This document shows, piece after piece, positions 1 through 7,422 of a stretch of 57,157 nucleotides of DNA (positions are counted from its first letter, which is position 1; every line of letters starts with the position of its first letter). A model generated the notes under the pieces. The model had not been told where the DNA came from. It did no database searches and saw only the letters and a program-made list of their open reading frames with translations. The stretch spans positions 1-57,157 of the forward strand of contig REEN01000075.1 of NCBI GenBank assembly GCA_007695015.1, in the 5' to 3' direction. Source of the stretch: Marinilabiliales bacterium (lineage in GTDB: Bacteria > Bacteroidota > Bacteroidia > Bacteroidales > PUMT01). A program made the translations under genes and the position numbers.

Positions 1-91
1 TTTTCATATCTTCATCTCAATAAAAAACAATTCGCAATACATTTATCCGGGAGTTAACGGTTATTGTAAACCAGAAAACTTTTAAACTGAT

Positions 92-568
92 ATGAATTCT
101 CAGGAACAGCAAACAATGGATGAAGAACCAGAAAAGGTGCCTTTGAATATTGACACAATCAAGGAATTGTGGTCCCAAACATATAACCGTGAAGGAAAAC
201 CTGATTGGTCGCATATATTCAAATACTATCATAAGGATATAGTTTTTCAGGATACTATCCAACGGATTGAGGGACTGGACAATTTTATCGCTATGTGCAA
301 CCGGCTTACCAAACGTACCAGGCAACTTAAGATGGAAATCCTGGCTATTACCCAAAACGATAATGTGATTATGTTCGACTGGGTGATGACCATGATGTTT
401 AAGAAATATCCCAGTACACCTATGTACGGTGCAACAAAACTGGTGCTTAGCGAGGATGGGTTGATAAAGGAACAGCGCGACTACTACGATTTGTGGGGCG
501 ATATTTTTAATAACATCCCCCGATTTGGAAAAATGTACCGCAGGTTCCTGATCAAAAAGTTTGGTTAA
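92..568 (+). CDS. SnoaL-like / NTF2-fold protein
   Basis: This is a 158-residue soluble protein without signal peptide. Its length and pattern fit the SnoaL-like/nuclear transport factor 2 fold: an N-terminal helix (about residues 19-50, with DWSHIFKYYHKDIVF), a 'GLDNF' turn, then alternating beta strands to about residue 140. Members of the fold act as small isomerases, hydratases or cyclases, or merely bind a hydrophobic ligand; no catalytic residue can be assigned here. It is the first gene of a tight co-directional group, 9 bases before an SDR and followed by two FAD oxidoreductases, so a role on the same lipid or isoprenoid-like substrate is plausible but inferred. An in-frame ATG at 116 with an AGGAA-like stretch upstream is an equally credible start. 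Confidence 0.75.
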   Translation: MNSQEQQTMDEEPEKVPLNIDTIKELWSQTYNREGKPDWSHIFKYYHKDIVFQDTIQRIEGLDNFIAMCNRLTKRTRQLKMEILAITQNDNVIMFDWVMTMMFKKYPSTPMYGATKLVLSEDGLIKEQRDYYDLWGDIFNNIPRFGKMYRRFLIKKFG

Positions 569-577
569 CCGCATCCT

Positions 578-1540
578 ATGAGAAAGAAGACAGCACAATA
601 CATTCGTGAATACAAATGGTCTAACATCTTTGCGATGATCAGGAATAATCGCAAAGACCCTGAATTATGCAGAGACGACTTCAGGGATAAACTTGTGGTC
701 ATAACCGGTGCCACATCAGGCATTGGTTACATTACGGCCCGAAAGTACGCATCCAGGGGAGCAAACCTTTTGTGCGTGAATAGGAACAAGGAAAAATCCG
801 AAAATCTTAGCAGAGAAATTGAGCAGGAGTTTGGTGTGAGATGCGATTATAAGATAGCCGACCTGAGTGTTTCTAATGATATTCTCCTTGCCTCCAATGA
901 ACTGGCTCAGCTAGAGACTCCCATTGATGTGCTTATTCACAATGCAGGAGTTTATCTCACCAAACGGGAACTAACGCCCGATGGTTTTGAAAAGGTTTTT
1001 GTGGTTCACTACCTGTCATCATTCATAATGAATTACCTTTTAATGGATAAGCTAAAAGCGCAGGAGAAGGCACGCATTATCATGGTGGGTTCAGAGGGGC
1101 ACCGCTTTGCTGCCTGGGGGTTGAGACTTGATGATCTGAACTGGGAAAAGAGAAGATATTCCGGATTAAAAAGCTATGGCTCTGCGAAAACAGCACAACT
1201 TCTTTCAATGATTGTATTTGATGATAAGCTTAAAGATTCAGGAGTTACCATAAACACAATGCATCCGGGAGCGGTAAAAACTGAAACAGGACAGGAAAAC
1301 GGCCCGGTTTACCGGTGGTTTAAGCGAAATATCTTCGATAAAACCCTTAAATCTCCGGAAATATCAGCAGAAGCACTTTATTATCTGGGCGTTTCAAAAG
1401 AGATTGAAGGTGTTAGTGGAAAATTTTTTAACTTGACCACTCAGGAGGAGCCGGCACCACCTGCTATGGATAAAGAGGTTGCCTGTGAACTATGGGAGAA
1501 AACGCTTGAAATGACCGGCTTAATAGAACACGAAGTTTAG
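578..1540 (+). CDS. SDR family NAD(P)-dependent oxidoreductase
   Basis: This 320-residue short-chain dehydrogenase has the Rossmann glycine motif TGATSGIG at residues 43-50, the structural motif HNAG near 125 and the catalytic YGSAK (Tyr-x-x-x-Lys) near 200. An N-terminal extension of about 35 residues precedes the core, and the overall pattern resembles the retinol-dehydrogenase/WWOX-like branch that oxidises or reduces hydrophobic alcohols and ketones. The gene lies 9 bases after the SnoaL-like gene and 5 bases before a phytoene-desaturase-like gene, so the three are surely co-transcribed. Substrate unknown; the neighbours suggest an isoprenoid or other lipid. Confidence 0.88.
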   Translation: MRKKTAQYIREYKWSNIFAMIRNNRKDPELCRDDFRDKLVVITGATSGIGYITARKYASRGANLLCVNRNKEKSENLSREIEQEFGVRCDYKIADLSVSNDILLASNELAQLETPIDVLIHNAGVYLTKRELTPDGFEKVFVVHYLSSFIMNYLLMDKLKAQEKARIIMVGSEGHRFAAWGLRLDDLNWEKRRYSGLKSYGSAKTAQLLSMIVFDDKLKDSGVTINTMHPGAVKTETGQENGPVYRWFKRNIFDKTLKSPEISAEALYYLGVSKEIEGVSGKFFNLTTQEEPAPPAMDKEVACELWEKTLEMTGLIEHEV

Positions 1541-1545
1541 AAGAT

Positions 1546-3144
1546 ATGATCAAGGATACATATGATACCATAATTGTTGGAGGAGGAATTGCAGGTTTAA
1601 CCGCCACCGTATACCTTGCCCGTGAGGGACAAAAAGTACTTCTGATAGAAAAGAACCGGGAACCTGGGGGACTTGTTAACTCCTTTTCGCGCAATGGGTT
1701 TCATTTTGATGCCGGCGTCAGGGCCATTGAAGATGCCGGGATCATCCTTCCCATGCTAAAGGATTTAAAGATTGATCTTCAAGTGGTGAAAAGTCCAGTC
1801 TCAGTTGGGATAGAAAATGAAATCCTGAACATCGAAAATCTTGAAAGCCTTGCAGAATACAAAGATTTACTAAAAAAGCTTTACCCCGATAGCAGTCAGG
1901 AGATTGATGAGGTAGTGAAAACCATCCGAAGGATTATGAAGCATATGGATGTGCTGTACGGGATAGAAAATCCCCTTTTTAAAGATCTCAAGCGCGACAC
2001 ATCCTTTATCTTCAAAAAACTGATCCCCTGGTTTCCAAAATTCCTGTTAACCATAGGTAAAATTAACCGAATGCAGATACCGGTTGAGGATTACCTGAAC
2101 TCTGTGGTAAAGAACCCATCGCTCCGGGACATTATCTCCCAGCATTTTTTCAAGAATACACCAACCTTTTTTGCCCTGAGTTACTTCTCCCTTTACCTGG
2201 ACTATTTTTATCCCAGGGGAGGTGTGGGCAAGCTGTCTGAAGCTTTAAATGACAAAATTGCTGAGCTGGGTGGCGAGATTAAAACAGGAATAATGGTTAC
2301 TGGTTTATCGCCTGATAATAAAACGGTTACCGGCGATAATAATATTAGCTACAAGTATAAGAATTTAGTCTGGGCTGCCGATCTTAAAACGCTATACAGA
2401 ATAGCCGACACTGAGAATCTTGCAACAGATATCAAGATGAAATTTGAAGATGTTAAGGCCAGAATGCTCAGGAATAAGGGTGGAGATTCTGTTTTTACTC
2501 TTTTTCTTCAGATTGACGAACCCCTTGAGAGCTTTGGCAAGATTGCAAATGGTCACTTTTTCTATACTCCATCGCGACATGGTTTAGGAGAAACCCACCG
2601 GCAAGAGCTTGGCGAGCTGTTAAATAGTTTTCATAGTACCACCAGGCAGCAGGTTTTAGACTGGCTCGATAGATTTTTATCCCTTAATACTTTCGAAATA
2701 TCAATCCCTGGTCTGAAGGATAAAGATCTGGTCCCCCCCGGTAAAACTGGTATGATTATCAGTTTCCTTGCAGATTATGAGCTGTTCAAAAAGATAGAAG
2801 ATGCAGGTTGGATTGAGCAATTTATCTCTGAAGTTGAGAATCGGGTTCTAAGGGTAATCTCAGAATCGATTTACCCCATTTTAAAGGATAAGGTAATTGA
2901 TCGTTTCTCATTCTCGCCCTTAAATATCCACAACAGAACAGCCAGCTCAGAGGGGGCAATTGTTGGCTGGGAGTTTCAGAAAGAGATGCCCGTGATAAAC
3001 AAGATCCAGATCGCTGACCGTTCAGTGCTAACTCCCTTGCCATCGGTTTATCAGGCTGGCCAGTGGGCATACAGTCCTGCTGGTGTTCCCATGTCGATAC
3101 TCACCGGGAAACTGGCAGCGAACAAAATCTTAAAAACAAAATAA
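1546..3144 (+). CDS. Phytoene desaturase / retinol saturase-like FAD oxidoreductase (copy 1)
   Basis: The 532-residue protein opens with a dinucleotide-binding motif IIVGGGIAGL (GGGIAG at 12-17), the acidic end of beta-2 (LLIEKN) and the GGLVNSF segment typical of amine-oxidase/CrtI-type flavoproteins. The C-terminus has the second FAD-contacting motif (VYQAGQWAYSPAGVPMSI). Relatives are phytoene desaturases, carotenoid isomerases and all-trans-retinol 13,14-reductases, which add, remove or isomerise double bonds in polyenes. It is clearly paralogous along its whole length to the next gene, 19 bases downstream. The lack of a phytoene synthase or other crt gene in view means carotenoid metabolism cannot be claimed. 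Confidence 0.85.
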   Translation: MIKDTYDTIIVGGGIAGLTATVYLAREGQKVLLIEKNREPGGLVNSFSRNGFHFDAGVRAIEDAGIILPMLKDLKIDLQVVKSPVSVGIENEILNIENLESLAEYKDLLKKLYPDSSQEIDEVVKTIRRIMKHMDVLYGIENPLFKDLKRDTSFIFKKLIPWFPKFLLTIGKINRMQIPVEDYLNSVVKNPSLRDIISQHFFKNTPTFFALSYFSLYLDYFYPRGGVGKLSEALNDKIAELGGEIKTGIMVTGLSPDNKTVTGDNNISYKYKNLVWAADLKTLYRIADTENLATDIKMKFEDVKARMLRNKGGDSVFTLFLQIDEPLESFGKIANGHFFYTPSRHGLGETHRQELGELLNSFHSTTRQQVLDWLDRFLSLNTFEISIPGLKDKDLVPPGKTGMIISFLADYELFKKIEDAGWIEQFISEVENRVLRVISESIYPILKDKVIDRFSFSPLNIHNRTASSEGAIVGWEFQKEMPVINKIQIADRSVLTPLPSVYQAGQWAYSPAGVPMSILTGKLAANKILKTK

Positions 3145-3163
3145 CCTCATTTCTTGATTTAAA

Positions 3164-4786
3164 ATGAGATATGATACCTTAGTAGTTGGTGGAGGAATTG
3201 CCGGTCTGACAGCTGCTGCCTATGTTGCCAAATCGGGGCGGTCGGTTGCACTGTTTGAAAAGCTGCCAAAAACGGGAGGCCTGGTGCAAACCTTCCAGCG
3301 AAATGGTGTCTGTTTCGATACCGGATTACGGTCAATTGAGAATTCGGGTATTGTATTCCCCATGCTGAAGCAGTTGGGCATTGATATTGAATTCAAAAAA
3401 TCTATTGTTTCTATTGGCATTGAAGATCAGGTAATCAAGGTTATTGACAAGAATAGCATTGATGATTATGAAGCCTTTCTGAAATCCCATTTTCCCGAAA
3501 ATGCCGGCGATATCTCAGCCATCATAAAGGAGATTATTAAGATAATGGGGTATATGGATGTTCTTTACGGCATCGATAATCCGGCTTTAATGGATTTTGC
3601 AAGGAATAAAAAGTACCTTTTCATGGAGCTTCTTCCGTGGCTATTCCGCTTCCTGTTTACCATGCGCAAAATAAATAAGCTGTATGAGCCGGTTGAGGAT
3701 TACCTTAAAAGGCTAACTGATAGTCAGGCGCTGATTGATATTATTGCCCAGCATTTCTTCAGAAACACACCAACATCTTTTGCATTAAGCTATTTCAGCC
3801 TGTACCTGGATTACCACTATCCAAAAGGGGGGACTGCAAGTGTAATTGATGGTGTAACCAATTTTATAATCGAAAAAGGAGGAGTAATTAATACCGGAGT
3901 ATCAGTAAGGAACTTAAACCCGGAACAGAAGTATATTACCGACAGTAATGGCAACCGCACCGATTATTCCACCTTGATTTGGGCGTGCGATCTTAAACAG
4001 CTCTACAATATCATTCCCGTTGAGGATCTAAAAAGCAAGGAGTTAGCCTGTGGGATTGAAGAAAAACGAGCCAAATTAAAACCGTTGAAGGGTGGCGATT
4101 CCGTATTCACCCTGTATTTAACAGTAACCGAAAACAGAGATTATTTTGAAAGAATTTGCACAGGGCATTTTTTCTATACCCCTGATAAAAGGGGATTATC
4201 AACAGTATCAACCAAAGACATTGAAACCTTCCTGAATTCCCGTGAAATTCAATCTGATAATTCAGAGTTGAAGAGCAGGATTAAGAATTATCTTCTGGAG
4301 TACTTCAAAATGAACACATTTGAGATTGCCATTCCCGTTCTGCGCGATCCCGATTTAGCCCCTGCGGGAAAGGTTGGCCTTGAGGTGAGCCTGTTTCTGG
4401 ATTATGAACTGGATAAAAAGATTGATGAGCATGGCTGGACTAAAGAAATAAGGGATTATATGGAAGTTATCACAATTGATATTTTGAACGAAACCATTTT
4501 CCCTGGTTTAAAGGACAAGGTGTGTGACCGGTTCTCTTCATCGCCATTAACCATTGAAATGTTGACAGGTAACACCCATGGCGCCCTTACGGGCTGGGCG
4601 TTTACAAACCCCTTTATACCTGCTGTAAATCAGATGCTGAAGGTTAACGATTCAGTCAGAACCATATTACCCTCTGTATTTCAGGCAGGCCAATGGACCT
4701 ATAGTCCCTCTGGTTTTCCAATGTCAATTGTTACCGGAAAGCTTTCAGCCGACAGGGCAATCTCAGGTTTATCCAAAAACAGATAA
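3164..4786 (+). CDS. Phytoene desaturase / retinol saturase-like FAD oxidoreductase (copy 2)
   Basis: This 540-residue flavoprotein is a tandem paralogue of the preceding gene: the same N-terminal VVGGGIAGLTAAAYVAKSG motif, the shared internal blocks (YGIDNP, QHFFRNTPTSFALSYFSLYLDY, GGDSVFTLYL) and the same C-terminal FAD motif (QAGQWTYSPSGFPMSI). Retention of both copies with intact cofactor motifs suggests two successive reactions or a heterodimer, rather than a decaying duplicate. It is the last gene of the four-gene group; the next gene is on the other strand. Codon use in this group is more A/T-ending than in most of the window, a possible sign of separate origin. Confidence 0.85.
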   Translation: MRYDTLVVGGGIAGLTAAAYVAKSGRSVALFEKLPKTGGLVQTFQRNGVCFDTGLRSIENSGIVFPMLKQLGIDIEFKKSIVSIGIEDQVIKVIDKNSIDDYEAFLKSHFPENAGDISAIIKEIIKIMGYMDVLYGIDNPALMDFARNKKYLFMELLPWLFRFLFTMRKINKLYEPVEDYLKRLTDSQALIDIIAQHFFRNTPTSFALSYFSLYLDYHYPKGGTASVIDGVTNFIIEKGGVINTGVSVRNLNPEQKYITDSNGNRTDYSTLIWACDLKQLYNIIPVEDLKSKELACGIEEKRAKLKPLKGGDSVFTLYLTVTENRDYFERICTGHFFYTPDKRGLSTVSTKDIETFLNSREIQSDNSELKSRIKNYLLEYFKMNTFEIAIPVLRDPDLAPAGKVGLEVSLFLDYELDKKIDEHGWTKEIRDYMEVITIDILNETIFPGLKDKVCDRFSSSPLTIEMLTGNTHGALTGWAFTNPFIPAVNQMLKVNDSVRTILPSVFQAGQWTYSPSGFPMSIVTGKLSADRAISGLSKNR

Positions 4787-4970
4787 CCAACCTAAAATTC
4801 GATGAGCAACGTTGTTTGCCACAATAAAATTCCATCAAGTATTGCCATAAGTCCTACTCAGTTCTTTATGGGTTTGTTTGGAAAATAGCCCCATAAAAAT
4901 AGTTACATCACAAGTGTATGCTCATATGCCGGGCACACAAATGGTATAACCACATTCGTAAAGTAACGGT

Positions 4971-6317
4971 TTACTTTTTTTGGAATTTCACCGCAAGGAA
5001 CCATACGGGAATACCGGCAGCAAGGATGGAGACGCCTGCCAGGGCGCCGATCCCGGTAAAAACAAGGCTTGAATAGAGCATGTAGATGCATGCCGCAAGG
5101 AACAGCAGCGGCGGCAGCGGGTAGAGTGGAACTTTGTACGATCCGCTGAGGCCCTCCTTCCTGAGTCTGAAAACAAACAGGCTTAGCGTGGTGAGGGCCA
5201 GGAAGAACCAGAAAACCGGCGCGGTGTAGTCTACCATCGTGCTCACCGCCTCCTTGGAAAAGGCTCCGGCAACGACCAGTGCCATGGCGATCGATGCCTG
5301 GAAGATGAGGGCGGGTTGGGGACTGTTACGGTGGTGGTTCCATCTGCCCATGAACCCGAACAGCCTGAAGTCGCGCCCTATTGCATAGTTGGTGCGCGCC
5401 CCAGTTATGATTGTTGCATTGGCGGTTGAAAGGGCGGCAACAATGACAATGATAACCACAAGGATTGAGCCTCCGGTGCCGAACACCCTTTCAGTCAGGT
5501 CGTACCCTACCGTTGATGATCCCTGCAAAGTTTCAAAACCGAGCACATGAAGGTAGGCAAGGTTTATCATCACATAGAGCCCGGTAATTATGACAATTCC
5601 AAAGACAAGCGCCCTCACTATGCTTCTTCTGACGTTGCGCAGTTCGCCGGTAAGATAGGCGGCCTCGCTCCATCCTCCATAAGTGAGCAATACGAATATC
5701 ATTGCAGCGCCGGGAGCCCCGCCCGAAAACAGTTGCCCTCCCTTCCCCGAAAGGGTGATCCCGGAAACGGCCTCGCCGGAAGTGAAAAGCAGTGCAGAAA
5801 CACCTATTATAATAATTGTTGCTACAATTACCGATGCCAGTATGCTCTGGGTGCGGCTTGAATGGATGGTGCCCATGATGTTCAGGCCGGTAAGCGCCAT
5901 CACAGCCAGCGCGGCATATATCGACGGACTGTAGGGGCCGAGGTTCAGCAGCAGCGAGGCATAGTCGCCCAGAATGAAGGCTATCAGGGCAAGCGAGCCG
6001 GTCTGTATGACCGTCATCCTGCCCCAGGAGAGGAAGAACCCTGTCGCGGGACCGAATGCCTTCCTGAGGAAATAGTACTCGCCTCCTGAATCGGGCATGG
6101 AAGAAGATAGTTCGGCATAACAGAGCGCCCCCATCAGTGAGACGAGTCCCCCGAAAACCCAGAAAAGGATGAACTGAAGCTCGCCTGCAGAATTGAGCGC
6201 CACGATCGGCGGAAGACGGAAGATCCCTATGCCAACAACGATGCCGACCACTACAGCCATTGAGCTGAGCGTGGTGAAAGTGGGAGCCGGTCTCGAACCG
6301 CCGGCGGACTGTGTCAT
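4971..6317 (-). CDS. APC family amino acid permease
   Basis: A 448-residue integral membrane protein with about twelve hydrophobic segments. The first helix contains the APC-superfamily glycine-rich motif (VVGIVVGIGIFRLPP), followed by the conserved FWVFGGLVSLMGALCYAELSSSMPDSGGEYYFL block that places it in the LAT/amino-acid-permease branch (YAEL, P-x-SGGEY). It should move an amino acid or polyamine across the inner membrane with a proton or by exchange; specificity cannot be read. Its start codon overlaps the stop of the upstream methyltransferase-like gene as ATGA, showing translational coupling. Confidence 0.9.
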   Translation of the reverse strand: MTQSAGGSRPAPTFTTLSSMAVVVGIVVGIGIFRLPPIVALNSAGELQFILFWVFGGLVSLMGALCYAELSSSMPDSGGEYYFLRKAFGPATGFFLSWGRMTVIQTGSLALIAFILGDYASLLLNLGPYSPSIYAALAVMALTGLNIMGTIHSSRTQSILASVIVATIIIIGVSALLFTSGEAVSGITLSGKGGQLFSGGAPGAAMIFVLLTYGGWSEAAYLTGELRNVRRSIVRALVFGIVIITGLYVMINLAYLHVLGFETLQGSSTVGYDLTERVFGTGGSILVVIIVIVAALSTANATIITGARTNYAIGRDFRLFGFMGRWNHHRNSPQPALIFQASIAMALVVAGAFSKEAVSTMVDYTAPVFWFFLALTTLSLFVFRLRKEGLSGSYKVPLYPLPPLLFLAACIYMLYSSLVFTGIGALAGVSILAAGIPVWFLAVKFQKK

Positions 6318-7132
6318 CGTCCGGTCAGGGTAGCGGACCAGTTTTCAACTATCCGCGAATTGGTGCCGCGAATAAGAGCCTTACCGTCAATCGTGCCATC
6401 ATTGACGCTGCCGCTGAAGACATAACGCTCTCCGCTGCTACGGTCAAGCGCGGTAAAGCTGATCCTCTCTCCGTTCAGGCTGGGGTTTTCAATTGTTAGC
6501 GGACGGCCGCCGGCACTGAGATTGACGGTTATTTTCTGGTACTCCTGGTTTACCTCCATGGAGAAGCCCCTGCCGTTGGTGCTCCAGCCCCATCTGCCCC
6601 TGGCATTGGCCGGGATCACCCAGTAATATACATGGCGGTTATCTATCACCAGGTGCTCATCGGCTTCCCACCTGCCCATGCTGAAACTATGAGAAACAAT
6701 CCGGGTACCCGGTTTCAGAACTTCCAGGAGCACGGGCTTCAGGCGAAGGTTGACGGAGCTCAGCAGGTACATCGTTATTACTGTTGCATTGCTTATGTCA
6801 GCCTCGAAAAGGTCTCCTTCAATAAACACCACCCTGTCGTTTACCCTTGCATTAGATGCATTTTCTTCGGCCTCTTTTACCCGCACCGGGTTGAGATCGA
6901 TACCGTGTCCGAATGCTCCCCTCTGTGCAGCTGCGATGACAATCCTGCCATCACCGGATCCGAGGTCAATAACGTAATCGCCGGGGCCGACTCCGGTTAC
7001 ATCAAGCATCGCATCAACCACATCATATGGTGTGGGAACATAGGGCACATCAAGGTGCTGGGCGCCCGTCGTGCCTGCAATACCAAACAGGGCGGCTGCA
7101 GCCGGCAGGATAAATAGCAGTAATCTTCTCAT
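6314..7132 (-). CDS. Exported class I SAM methyltransferase-like protein
   Basis: The 272-residue product begins with a clear Sec signal peptide (MRRLLLFILPAAAALFGIAG, probable cleavage after TTGAQ) and then carries a class I methyltransferase core: motif I DLGSGDGR at 56-63, an acidic beta-2 end (GIDLNP) and a motif-II-like GDLF. The spacing and the phrase 'YVPTP..VVDAML' recall the FAM173/ATPSCKMT lysine-methyltransferase group. A C-terminal beta-rich segment of about 80 residues follows. Catalysis outside the cytoplasm would need SAM there, which is unusual; the signal could instead act as an anchor. It is coupled to the permease gene by a 4-base overlap. Confidence 0.8.
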   Translation of the reverse strand: MRRLLLFILPAAAALFGIAGTTGAQHLDVPYVPTPYDVVDAMLDVTGVGPGDYVIDLGSGDGRIVIAAAQRGAFGHGIDLNPVRVKEAEENASNARVNDRVVFIEGDLFEADISNATVITMYLLSSVNLRLKPVLLEVLKPGTRIVSHSFSMGRWEADEHLVIDNRHVYYWVIPANARGRWGWSTNGRGFSMEVNQEYQKITVNLSAGGRPLTIENPSLNGERISFTALDRSSGERYVFSGSVNDGTIDGKALIRGTNSRIVENWSATLTGR

Positions 7133-7151
7133 TATTATTGTTTATTGGGTT

Positions 7152-7176
7152 GTCTTTCAAAACTTATTGAAAAGAC
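7152..7176. promoter_or_regulatory. Inverted repeat upstream of methyltransferase gene
   Basis: GTCTTTCAA (7152-7160) and TTGAAAAGAC (7167-7176) form an imperfect inverted repeat with a 6-base loop and one bulged A, 20 bases upstream of the minus-strand methyltransferase start. It may be an operator or a 5'-leader hairpin. The rest of the 290-base divergent region to 7422 is AT-rich and presumably holds both promoters, but I see no convincing boxes. Confidence 0.3.
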
Positions 7177-7422
7177 ATATTATGATAATATCTGAACAAA
7201 AGAGACAGCAAAATAAACCATTTTAACGAAGCATGAAAATAAAACTCCATAAAAGATGTTAACATATAACTCTATGTTCGCAACATATGCAGATAAATGA
7301 ATTAACATTTTTTAAATACAGACCACCGATGTTGATAAAAGTATTTGTTAGTTTCGTTGGTTGACACCAGAGGATTACCAGCAACACCGGAAACGGTCAA
7401 ATAACTGCCACTTAGCACTGAT

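Noticed and set aside
17-598. A long open frame on the minus strand opposite the first gene.
   Set aside because: It is antisense to the SnoaL-like gene, has no recognisable domain, and the plus-strand gene fits its operon.
6288-6304. A tRNA T-loop-like string (GGTCTCGAACCGCC).
   Set aside because: It lies inside the N-terminal codons of the permease and no cloverleaf can be built around it.
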